From Cryomorphaceae bacterium (GTDB taxonomy: Bacteria > Bacteroidota > Bacteroidia > Flavobacteriales_D > Crocinitomicaceae): DNA of 64,000 nucleotides. Shown here piece by piece: positions 9,901 through 17,148 of the stretch. A model generated the notes under the pieces. The model did no database searches, was not told the origin of the DNA, and saw nothing but the letters and a program-made list of their open reading frames with translations. The stretch is taken from contig JAIXXP010000034.1 of NCBI GenBank assembly GCA_027490665.1, positions 29,047 to 93,046 on the forward strand, in the 5' to 3' direction. The position numbers and the translations under genes were made by a program. The stretch's first letter is position 1. The number at the start of each line of letters is the position of its first letter.

Positions 9901-10497
9901 ATCCAACATTTATTGCGCAAAATGGAGGCTCAGGACGCCGACGTACAACTACTTGCTCAAAAATCACTGCCTTCCCTCATCGAACAAATAGATGCCTTAG
10001 CCCGAATGGCCAACGAATTTGCCCGCTTTGCCAAACTCCCAGAGCCCAATTTTGAAAAAATCGAACTGGGCGCATTTATCACCCAAACCATTGCACTCTT
10101 TGACGAAGATCAAACCATGATTAATTTTCAAGAAAATGGTACTAAACTTTGGATCAACGCAGACAAAGACATGCTCAGCCAAGTCTTTCACAACTTGTTG
10201 CTGAATGCCCGACAAGCCACTGATCTGACCCCAGAGCCAAAGATTGAAATGCGACTTCAAATTCAAAAGGAAAGCGTTGAAATAGCTATTCAAGACAACG
10301 GGATTGGTATATCTGAAGAACAACAAGAGCGTATCTTCACTCCTTACTTTACCACTAAGTCGTCAGGATCCGGAATTGGCTTAAGCGTAGTCAGACAAAT
10401 CATTGAAAAACACAACGGTGAAATTCGTTTTGAGAGCAAGGAAGGCGTTGGGACAATATTTTATATTTACCTCCCTTTAATCTCTAAAGGGACGTAA
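6928..10497 (+). CDS. large NtrY-like membrane sensor histidine kinase
   Basis: A 1189-residue sensor kinase. The start ATG at 6928 overlaps the upstream stop. Order: TM1 (about 11-29), an extracytoplasmic stretch, a bundle of hydrophobic segments (about 195-425), a second extracytoplasmic region, a TM (about 675-700), another TM near 710-735, a periplasmic sensor region (about 740-885), a TM (about 885-910), HAMP (about 905-960), then the kinase core. The core has the H-box AHEIKNPLTPM with phospho-acceptor His979, the N-box NLLLNARQA near 1088, DNGIGI near 1124, the F-box YFTTKSSG and GSGIGLSVV. The H-box and HAMP layout match the NtrY group. No response regulator lies next to it, so the partner and signal are unknown. 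Its last 21 bases overlap the 3' end of the opposite-strand gene. Confidence 0.93.
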   Translation: MSPFISFIRTWKFSLLGLLLLLFGLISYYSNQEQSFSITAVQKRFSELEKEGAAQAKLLLEQIDKGQKLPTSNELIYHLYQNEVLFGWSSNQLPVGRYKTAVFPDNGLIKLNNGYYFSQSVQKDSITSCVSFCLLKEYEFSNAYLNAANPKFWNQQFSVNLTGARKHAIFDSKKQIVFYATPLPQNTNSTNKNGGPLFILIAVFLFCYEIQTYFEKSWIGSLLLLLGLLVTRIVLYEITWPLNWQENDWFSAGFFAYNEWYPDFFAFAINSLFIVFGFRILIVLLRITDRWWSKMMALLLPILLWLWVLEQLRIVIDHSNIPLSFEHLFELRLSSYFFFALIGYFLFTFHKTVHFAVIQNSTQKWFRRPLLKLGICILPFLWLLSDGQNWINFLPICIICIQLVFENTRKTSWRRLSIQLLLLTVNAAIISFYLQDLQANKDIENRQLFAQQLAIERNINLELAYAQIAPNINEENWLNTSFDSLQKHFTKVGFEHLLTQKFFTGIWDGFDIDADIYAADNRPCFGTDSLKLSRLKALVNEHGQASDIQDGLYFMPHEEEGLSYVILLRLEAQKTIAITLVSKRIPEEIGFPRLLISDQAGISNSLESYAIGKYAEGRLIHQTGTFNYPNLLSAFKKQQTKKGHFEKNGFSHVIQQQNTGSAIIISTETSGWFTNITSFAFMFVFWGLLMLVNNIAITLVKNKSLQWSLAFKVQLAFLLILAVSLFLYGLGSSIFIGQQFDDYSQQALREKLSSVQAELKSQTFLLDTLDQGEIAKTLETKLAKLSRVFKTDLFIFDSDGFLIASSRPKLFAYGLIGEHMNPRAMDALIGENQSYFSHQDQIGKLSYRSAYLPITNHRLQQIGFINIQLFGQQEAYEQQIERFFKAAINVFVLLLALSVLIALVVSNWLIGPLQVVARSVRNLELGKTNQKIAYQNDDEIGALVKAYNEKLTELELAAVQIARSERESAWRDLAQQIAHEIKNPLTPMKLNIQHLLRKMEAQDADVQLLAQKSLPSLIEQIDALARMANEFARFAKLPEPNFEKIELGAFITQTIALFDEDQTMINFQENGTKLWINADKDMLSQVFHNLLLNARQATDLTPEPKIEMRLQIQKESVEIAIQDNGIGISEEQQERIFTPYFTTKSSGSGIGLSVVRQIIEKHNGEIRFESKEGVGTIFYIYLPLISKGT

Positions 10498-12060
10498 ATC
10501 AAAAATCATTACTTTGTTCTGATGATATAAGCATCTCGATAAATAAGGTTTGATGTCTGGATTCGCGGTGTCTGCCTGAAGCAGCAATAACTTTGAAGCT
10601 CCTATATTGATCCAGCGCCGGATCATGTAGGCATTACTAACGTAACTTCTGTACCCGTAGCCGCTATAACCAATTCTATCAATTGTGCTTAAGTGTACAT
10701 TCGGATACGGATCCGAAAAACAAAAGACGGTGTCTGTCGGTACAATAATTTGCTGTATGGCGACACGCTGCTCTTGGATTTGTTGTAGACCCTCTTGGTG
10801 ATTGAAATAAAACCATTTCCAGATTTCTTTTATGGGTTTAGATGTGAACGAGGACTTTTCAACCAAAATATTATTATTGCCCGCTGCTACTTGCGTAAAT
10901 GAAACCGTATTCAAAAAAATCCAGATCAATCCAAAACCTAATAGTATTTTACGCCAGCGCCAATTTGATAGGATATCACTTTGAAACCTGAGTAGCATGG
11001 CAAAAAGCGTCAATGGAAAAAATAAAGCCTCGATAAAATAATAATCGTGGACCTCAAAAACCCAAAACCAAAGTATAAAATAGGCGAATAGACCAACTAA
11101 TGCAATAGGCAGCCAATACCTAAAAAACAAAGTGTGCTTAGATTTGATGCTCAAGTAAAGACCCAATAACAACAATATCAGCATTAAAATTGGCTGCATG
11201 ATTTCCTTAAGATGCTCCTCGAGAAGCAACTTTATAATACGCCAACGGGAAGCGGTATCCACCTCCCAAATTGGTCGGATTGTAGTAGAGAAAATACTAG
11301 AGTGATACTTGGCATTGTAGGAAATAGCATACTGGTACCACCAAAAAGTAAGCAAAAAGGAGAGGAGCAAAGAAATTAAAGCAACCCAGGTTCGGCGGTC
11401 TCGCCAATAAATGCGGTTAGCTGCGTGCAAACTATAAAAGAAAAACGCACCAACAAAAGACAAAACAGCCACCAAAGCCGTAATTTTAATCAAGACGGCA
11501 ATGGCTAAAAATAGAGTGTATACCAACCCATCTGTTATTTTTTCGGTTTGCGTAAATCGATAGAAAAAGCTCCCGGCAAGTAACAGACTCGCAAATGAAT
11601 ATACATTGGGCAAAAGGGTGTCGGCATAGTAGATGAGTACCGGCGAACTCAAAATGACACCACTAAAAATGAGGACTAGTTTTTCTGACTGAAAAAACCA
11701 GAGGAGTACGTTTCTAAACGCAATAATTGCTGCTAATAAGTAAGCCAAGCTGAACACTTTTGCCATCCAAAGATGGTATCCAAAGATGCTCCACAACTTA
11801 CCAATTACGAAGTAAACCACCGGGAACTCAGCTGCAGCCTGTTGGTTTCCGAAATTAGATATGGCGTGGGTTTTGGGTTGTAACAAACTTCCTCCGCGCA
11901 TAAATTGCATGGCTTGTGAGAGTGAATCCGCTTTTCTGCATTCGTGGATAGGCTGAATAGGATCTAAAAAATGCTGCCAAAAAGCATAACAAAAACTCAA
12001 CAAGAGCAGCAGCCCTAATAAGCGCCACTTAAGGTCGAGATGAGTGAAAAAGCGTTTCAT
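10477..12060 (-). CDS. membrane glycosyltransferase, GT39/PMT (ArnT-like) type
   Basis: A 527-residue integral membrane protein with about 11 hydrophobic segments and a soluble C-terminal part. The first luminal loop after TM1 carries acidic and aromatic residues (HECRKADS and later AAAEFPVVYF). This layout is typical of GT-C glycosyltransferases (PMT/ArnT/GT39), which move a sugar from a polyprenyl-phosphate donor to a protein or lipid on the outer face of the inner membrane. Donor and acceptor cannot be told. It is a lone gene between two opposite-strand units; it converges with, and overlaps, the histidine kinase 3' end by 21 bases and is divergent from the MBOAT gene. Confidence 0.8.
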   Translation of the reverse strand: MKRFFTHLDLKWRLLGLLLLLSFCYAFWQHFLDPIQPIHECRKADSLSQAMQFMRGGSLLQPKTHAISNFGNQQAAAEFPVVYFVIGKLWSIFGYHLWMAKVFSLAYLLAAIIAFRNVLLWFFQSEKLVLIFSGVILSSPVLIYYADTLLPNVYSFASLLLAGSFFYRFTQTEKITDGLVYTLFLAIAVLIKITALVAVLSFVGAFFFYSLHAANRIYWRDRRTWVALISLLLSFLLTFWWYQYAISYNAKYHSSIFSTTIRPIWEVDTASRWRIIKLLLEEHLKEIMQPILMLILLLLGLYLSIKSKHTLFFRYWLPIALVGLFAYFILWFWVFEVHDYYFIEALFFPLTLFAMLLRFQSDILSNWRWRKILLGFGLIWIFLNTVSFTQVAAGNNNILVEKSSFTSKPIKEIWKWFYFNHQEGLQQIQEQRVAIQQIIVPTDTVFCFSDPYPNVHLSTIDRIGYSGYGYRSYVSNAYMIRRWINIGASKLLLLQADTANPDIKPYLSRCLYHQNKVMIFDLRPFRD

Positions 12061-12084
12061 TTGTTGAGGTAAAGATACAGAAGC

Positions 12085-12118
12085 TTTGGTTAGTTTTCGA
12101 CTTTTTGAGTTATCTTTC
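12085..12118 (+). promoter_or_regulatory. candidate promoter of the MBOAT gene
   Basis: TTTG at 12085-12088, a 22-base spacer, then TATCTTTC at 12111-12118, one mismatch from TAnnTTTG. The ATG follows at 12135. The opposite strand holds TATCTTTA (12070-12077), one mismatch from the same box, in front of the divergent glycosyltransferase. Confidence 0.4.
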
Positions 12119-12134
12119 CACTGCTTAAAACAGT

Positions 12135-13499
12135 ATGCTTTTTAACTCTATCGATTTCCTGTTTTTTCTTCCAGTGGTGGTGGTGCTGTACTACTTGCTA
12201 CCGCAGCGCTTTCGCTGGGTACTCATCTTTGTGAGTAGTTGCTACTTCTACATGGCGTTTATCCCGAAATACATTTTGGTGCTTTTTGCCATCATCCTGA
12301 TAGACTACAGTGCTGCTATTTGGATGGAAAAACTTCAAGGAAAACAAAGAAAAAGGCTGCTTTTACTTAGTTTGATCGCAAATATTGGCATTCTTGCCTT
12401 CTTCAAGTATTTTGGTTTTGCCAACCAAACACTCATTGACTTTTTTACCTTGTTCGGAAAAGAATTCAAATACTACGATCTCGGAATCATTCTCCCAATA
12501 GGACTTTCCTTTCACACTTTTCAGTCGATGAGCTACACGATTGAGGTATACCGAGGGCAACAAAAAGCAGAAAAGCACCTCGGTTATTTTGCCAACTACG
12601 TCTTGTTTTTTCCGCAAATGGTAGCGGGGCCCATCGAGCGCTATACCACATTAGGTGAAGAATTGCGCAAAGAACAAAGGTTTCAATTTGAAAACTTCAG
12701 CGCTGGATTTCGTTTGCTTTTACTCGGTTTTGTCATCAAAATGGTGGTGGCAGATCAGCTGGCGCCTTTTGTCAATGCAATTTATGCTGCCCCCACCAAC
12801 CATAGCCCGTTTCAAATTGCACTTGCGCTCATCTTTTTTTCATTTCAAATTTATGCCGACTTTTTTGGTTACTCCTTAATTGCTCAAGGCAGTGCACGTT
12901 TGCTGGGCATTCACATCATGGATAATTTCAAAACGCCCTACTTTGCAGCAAGTATAGGGGAGTTTTGGCGCCGTTGGCATATTTCCTTAAGTACGTGGTT
13001 CCGCGACTACCTCTATATTCCGCTCGGCGGAAACCGCGTGGGCAAATGGCACTGGGCTTTCAATACTTTACTCGTTTTTGGGATCAGCGGCTTGTGGCAT
13101 GGTGCCAGTTGGACCTTCATTGTTTGGGGTCTGCTGCATGGCCTTTTCCTCATCTTAGAAAAACCACTTAAGCCGTTCGCCAATATAATAAGCACTTTTA
13201 TATTAGTCACCTTAGCTTGGGTGTTTTTTAGGGCGCCAGACTTCGCAAGCGCACTTCAAATTTTAAAAGGACTTTTTATAGCGCAATCTGAAGGGCCAAA
13301 ATGGATGGATCTTTGGACCCCACTCTGCGCACTAGGGCTCTTCCTCCTGCTCGACTTCTCTTACCGCAAACAAAGATTTGACATGCTACTCAATCGCTTG
13401 CCATTAGTTGGGCGTTGGAGTTTGTATTTTGTTATGCTGTTCTTGCTTTTTGCATTTTCCGGGACCCAGAAATTTACCTTTATTTATTTTCAGTTCTGA
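12135..13499 (+). CDS. MBOAT family O-acyltransferase (AlgI/DltB-like)
   Basis: A 454-residue polytopic membrane protein of the membrane-bound O-acyltransferase family. Visible signatures: MVAGPIERY, the strongly conserved EFWRRWHISLSTWFRDY followed by IPLGGNR, GLWHGASWTF with the catalytic-type His, and a second His in WGLLHGLF. Relatives AlgI and DltB pass acyl groups across the membrane to polysaccharides or cell-wall polymers, working with an SGNH-type partner; the next gene looks like that partner and overlaps this one (ATGA). The substrate here is unknown, but an exported envelope glycan is plausible given the neighbouring glycosyltransferase. Confidence 0.93.
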   Translation: MLFNSIDFLFFLPVVVVLYYLLPQRFRWVLIFVSSCYFYMAFIPKYILVLFAIILIDYSAAIWMEKLQGKQRKRLLLLSLIANIGILAFFKYFGFANQTLIDFFTLFGKEFKYYDLGIILPIGLSFHTFQSMSYTIEVYRGQQKAEKHLGYFANYVLFFPQMVAGPIERYTTLGEELRKEQRFQFENFSAGFRLLLLGFVIKMVVADQLAPFVNAIYAAPTNHSPFQIALALIFFSFQIYADFFGYSLIAQGSARLLGIHIMDNFKTPYFAASIGEFWRRWHISLSTWFRDYLYIPLGGNRVGKWHWAFNTLLVFGISGLWHGASWTFIVWGLLHGLFLILEKPLKPFANIISTFILVTLAWVFFRAPDFASALQILKGLFIAQSEGPKWMDLWTPLCALGLFLLLDFSYRKQRFDMLLNRLPLVGRWSLYFVMLFLLFAFSGTQKFTFIYFQF

Positions 13500-14506
13500 T
13501 GGTCAAAAAACTTTTCTTCCGGTTTTTGGTGCTCGCAATAGGGTTAGTCGTCATGAATCATGTCTATCGCTTTTTCTTTTATGAAAAAGACCTCCGACAA
13601 CACAGCCCTGAAATGCTAGAAGTTTGGAAGCAACAACGCAAGTCAGATGTCCTCTACTTTGCGGAATCATCAAATATGAATGTCCGCGATACAGATCTTG
13701 TTAAAAAATCAATTTCTGAACTCACCGACGACCTTTTACCAAAATTTAAGATAGGTGCAGTAAATAAACCAGCTACGCATGCCGGGATTTACAAAGAATG
13801 GATCAAAAATATGCGCGCACCTTTCCCAAAAGCGATCATCGTTACCATGAACTTGAGGTCTTTCGGTGCCGATTGGCGCCATTCAGAATTAGAAAGTGTA
13901 TTGCAAGCCGGAGTGGTCATGCTCAAACCCTATCCGGTATTAGCCAATCGGTTTTTGCTTGCGTTGAATGCTTTTGACAACAAAACACCTGAAGTGCGCG
14001 AACAAGAAATGCTACGCGAATGGGAAGAGGTCAAATTTGATTTTCCGTTTAAAGTGCCTCATGCCACTGTAAGGCTTTGGGACAACGCAATGGCCAACGG
14101 AAGTTTTCTACTTCCAGACGGCGCCTGGGACATGGAAAAGATTACATTAGCGTGCCATTACGTGAAGTCTTATGCGTTTCAAATTAGGCCAGACAACCCG
14201 CGCCTGAAAGATTTTGATGAAATCGTTGCATTTTGTCAGCAACACAAAATCAAGCTGATTTTCAATTTATTGGCAGAAAACACCGCATATGCCCAGCAGT
14301 ACGTCGGCAAAGAACTCGTGCAAATCATGCGTTACAACCGCAATTTGTTGGTGCGCCGTTATGGCAACAAGCCTGGGGTAACGGTTGTAGATAACTTAGA
14401 ATTGCTCGAGGGGCTTGATTTCAGTGACCAAAACTGGACTACAGAACACTATGGCTACAACGGAAGACTACAAATTGCCAAACAGCTCGCCAAAGCACTT
14501 CATTAA
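13499..14506 (+). CDS. SGNH-hydrolase-like membrane-anchored partner of the MBOAT protein
   Basis: A 335-residue protein with one N-terminal membrane anchor (about 5-22) and a soluble extracytoplasmic body. The segment VLYFAESSN (Ser57) sits where SGNH/DltD-like proteins have their nucleophile, and WTTEHYGYNGR near the end (His317) resembles the block with the catalytic His. The ATG at 13499 overlaps the MBOAT stop as ATGA, so the two are coupled. The in-frame extension back to 13415 lies inside the MBOAT gene and is not used. The inferred role is to take the acyl group delivered by the MBOAT protein and place it on an envelope polymer. The family call rests on motif position and context and is moderate. 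Confidence 0.72.
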   Translation: MVKKLFFRFLVLAIGLVVMNHVYRFFFYEKDLRQHSPEMLEVWKQQRKSDVLYFAESSNMNVRDTDLVKKSISELTDDLLPKFKIGAVNKPATHAGIYKEWIKNMRAPFPKAIIVTMNLRSFGADWRHSELESVLQAGVVMLKPYPVLANRFLLALNAFDNKTPEVREQEMLREWEEVKFDFPFKVPHATVRLWDNAMANGSFLLPDGAWDMEKITLACHYVKSYAFQIRPDNPRLKDFDEIVAFCQQHKIKLIFNLLAENTAYAQQYVGKELVQIMRYNRNLLVRRYGNKPGVTVVDNLELLEGLDFSDQNWTTEHYGYNGRLQIAKQLAKALH

Positions 14507-15168
14507 TTGAGTTCAATCCTCAAAGGAAAGGTAAACTCCGAAACCACAGCAGCACCATTCTCATCTTTAGCAGCATTCCAATTTGGCATGGTCAGGAGTG
14601 CAGTAATAAGACGGGGTTTCAATATTTCGAGCTCCTTCTCAGAAAATTTTAAGAAGTTAACTTCCCTTACTTTGCCCTTTACATCAATGAGCAAGCGAAT
14701 ATAAATTTTACCCTCTATGCCCAACTCACGGAGGTAATTCCACTCATAACTGTTTTTGATTTTGTTATCGATATACTTCAGCAATTCATCAATTGAAATA
14801 CCATAAGATGCTTGAATAGTAGGAAAATTGACGATGCTGTCTCGAATTGTTTTTGGCAGTGGGTCTGGCGGGCCCACACATGTGATCACCGGCTCTGAAA
14901 TATAGCCCGGTGGATCTATTGGACACGGATCAGGATAAGGGTCAGGTAGATAACCTGGGCCGGGAACAACCTGCGGAATAAATTGCGTAATCTTTTTGGG
15001 TTTTGATTTACTCTTCAACTCCATTTTTGATACTGCGTTTTTTGGTTGAGATTTGTTAAGATGAATTTTATTCTGATTTTTACTGTCTTGCACATCGCTA
15101 TTTTTTTCCTCTCGACAAGAAGAAAAAAAGAAAAAACCAACCAGGAGATAGAAGAATATATGCCGCAT
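14503..15168 (-). CDS. lipoprotein with proline-rich linker and TonB C-terminal domain
   Basis: A 221-residue protein starting at 15168, where a lipoprotein signal begins (hydrophobic run, lipobox FSSC, Cys18). The longer frame to 15198 would put ten residues in front of the signal. Residues 20-65 are Lys/Asn rich, 66-105 are Pro/Gly rich (PDPYPDPCP, with Cys82 and Cys97), and about 128-221 match the TonB C-terminal fold: a GKIYIRLLIDVKGKV strand pair, a helix, MPNWNAA, and the FTFPLRIEL strand. TonB normally has a TM anchor working with ExbBD; here the anchor is a lipid. It may therefore be a periplasmic TonB_C protein not driven by ExbBD. Converges with the SGNH-like gene with a 4-base overlap. 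Confidence 0.82.
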   Translation of the reverse strand: MRHIFFYLLVGFFFFSSCREEKNSDVQDSKNQNKIHLNKSQPKNAVSKMELKSKSKPKKITQFIPQVVPGPGYLPDPYPDPCPIDPPGYISEPVITCVGPPDPLPKTIRDSIVNFPTIQASYGISIDELLKYIDNKIKNSYEWNYLRELGIEGKIYIRLLIDVKGKVREVNFLKFSEKELEILKPRLITALLTMPNWNAAKDENGAAVVSEFTFPLRIELN

Positions 15169-15211
15169 GAGAATACCTTTATCACAAAGAACGCACAAAC
15201 AATTGAATCCT

Positions 15212-15219
15212 TACCTTTG
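15212..15219 (+). promoter_or_regulatory. -7 promoter box of ispG
   Basis: TACCTTTG, an exact TAnnTTTG match, 18 bases before the ispG ATG at 15238. No convincing -33 TTG at the usual distance. Confidence 0.5.
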
Positions 15220-15237
15220 TTAGACTAAATAAAACAG

Positions 15238-17148
15238 ATGCAACGCTATTGTCTAGACCCATGGAAACGCACGCGCGTTTTAACACAAGAAGTTCAAATT
15301 GGAACGCTTAACTTGGGTGGGCAAAACCCTATTCGGGTGCAATCCATGACCACTACTGACACTATGGATACCGAAGGATCGGTAGAGCAATCTATCCGCA
15401 TGATCGATGCAGGTTGTGAACTCGTAAGGCTTACGGCACCTAGTAAAAACGAAGCCGAGAATTTACAAAATATCAAAGCAGCACTTGTTCAAAGAGGGTA
15501 CAACACCCCGTTGGTAGCCGATATCCACTTTACGCCAAATGCCGCTGAAATAGCCGCCAAAATTGTCGAAAAAGTGCGTGTCAACCCAGGTAACTACGCC
15601 GACAAAAAGAAATTCGAAGAAATTGATTACACCGATGAGAGCTACCAAGCTGAACTCGACCGAATCGAAGAAAAATTCACACCCTTAGTACTCCTTTGTA
15701 AAGCAAACGGGACCGCCATGCGCATTGGCACAAATCACGGATCGCTTTCTGACCGTATCCTAAGCCGTTACGGCGACACCCCTGAAGGGATGGTCGAGTC
15801 TGCGTTTGAATTTATCCGCATCTGTGAAAAACACAATTACAAACAATTGGTCATTTCCATGAAAGCGAGCAACACGCTCGTTATGGTTCAGGCCTATCGC
15901 TTGCTTATGGCAAAAATGCTGGAAAATGGTTTTGTTTATCCGCTACACTTAGGCGTTACAGAAGCTGGCGATGGCGAAGATGGCCGGATTAAATCTGCGG
16001 TTGGCATTGGCGCACTTTTAGAAGACGGCCTAGGTGATACCATCAGAGTGTCACTAACAGAGGCTCCTGAAGCAGAGATACCCGTTGCTCAAAAACTCAT
16101 TGCCAAATACAATTCTTACATACCACATGAATTTGTAGCTCCAAGTGGGAACTTAAATTATTCGCCATTTCATTACAGCAAAAGAGAAAGCCACTCCTTT
16201 CATAACATCGGCGGAAAAAATACCCCTGTTGTGTTGGCAGACCTCTCTTTTGTCGAAGCCATCAAACCAGCTCATTTCTTCGGTTTTGGCTACCAGTACA
16301 GCATTCCGCTCGACAAATGGAATATCCAAGATCAGGCTGCCGATTACGTTTACATCGGGAGCAATGAGCTTGACTTTGAAGTGCCCGGTACCCTAGGAAT
16401 CATCATGGATTTCGAACTATGGCAAGCGGCATTCAGCCAAAAAGCAGGCTATTACCCTCTGGTTCTGAAAGAACAACTTTCTGAAGTGGCCCCTGATCAA
16501 ATTTGTTTCTTGCCACTTGAAGCCGAAGATACAATTCCTCATCAATTGACAGACAAACCGAATGTTTGTATAATTCTCAATACGAAATACAGCAATAAAA
16601 CACAGCTTTACCGTCGTTTCTTCCTTGAATTACAAGAAAAAAGTCTGCCTAACCCCGTAATTTTATCTTATCAATACGAAACCGCTGAACTTGAATCATT
16701 CCAACTCTTTGCAGGGGCCGATGCCGGAGCACTTTTAATTGATGGTTTTGGTGATGGTATTTGGCTCAATGCCGAGTTAGGTGCACAACACATTAATTCT
16801 ACAGCTTTTGGTATTTTGCAAGCAACCCGCACGCGGATTTCCAAAACTGAATACATTTCTTGCCCTTCATGCGGCCGTACGCTTTTTGATCTCCAAGAAA
16901 CCACCGCTAAGATCCGACAACGTACCGCCCACTTAAAAGGGCTCAAAATCGGGATTATGGGCTGTATTGTGAACGGCCCTGGCGAAATGGCCGATGCCGA
17001 CTACGGTTATGTTGGAACTGGGCCAGGAAAAATCAATCTGTATAAAGAAAAGACAATTGTAAAGCGCAATATTGAAGAACAACAAGCTGTAGAGGCGCTC
17101 GTAGACCTCATCAAAGAATACGGCGACTGGCAAGAACCCAAAAACTAA
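15238..17148 (+). CDS. ispG: 4-hydroxy-3-methylbut-2-enyl diphosphate synthase (long form)
   Basis: IspG reduces MEcPP to HMBPP, the penultimate step of the MEP isoprenoid pathway, using a [4Fe-4S] cluster. The N-terminal TIM barrel is clear (NPIRVQSMTTTDT, LVRLTAPS, VADIHF, VRVNPGN, HLGVTEAGDG). The C-terminal cluster domain holds CPSCGRT (Cys542 and Cys545) and MGCIVNGPGEM (Cys576). At 636 residues it is the long type with an extra domain of about 250 residues between barrel and cluster domain, as in Bacteroidota, Chlamydiae and plant plastids; the short type is about 360-400. The pathway partner ispD is at 49605. Single-gene unit with its own promoter box. Confidence 0.97.
   Translation: MQRYCLDPWKRTRVLTQEVQIGTLNLGGQNPIRVQSMTTTDTMDTEGSVEQSIRMIDAGCELVRLTAPSKNEAENLQNIKAALVQRGYNTPLVADIHFTPNAAEIAAKIVEKVRVNPGNYADKKKFEEIDYTDESYQAELDRIEEKFTPLVLLCKANGTAMRIGTNHGSLSDRILSRYGDTPEGMVESAFEFIRICEKHNYKQLVISMKASNTLVMVQAYRLLMAKMLENGFVYPLHLGVTEAGDGEDGRIKSAVGIGALLEDGLGDTIRVSLTEAPEAEIPVAQKLIAKYNSYIPHEFVAPSGNLNYSPFHYSKRESHSFHNIGGKNTPVVLADLSFVEAIKPAHFFGFGYQYSIPLDKWNIQDQAADYVYIGSNELDFEVPGTLGIIMDFELWQAAFSQKAGYYPLVLKEQLSEVAPDQICFLPLEAEDTIPHQLTDKPNVCIILNTKYSNKTQLYRRFFLELQEKSLPNPVILSYQYETAELESFQLFAGADAGALLIDGFGDGIWLNAELGAQHINSTAFGILQATRTRISKTEYISCPSCGRTLFDLQETTAKIRQRTAHLKGLKIGIMGCIVNGPGEMADADYGYVGTGPGKINLYKEKTIVKRNIEEQQAVEALVDLIKEYGDWQEPKN

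Noticed and set aside
14860..14965. Short tandem DNA repeat (GGATCAGG-like units)
   Set aside because: Explained by the Asp-Pro-Tyr/Pro-rich linker of the lipoprotein; too short and irregular for a CRISPR or satellite.
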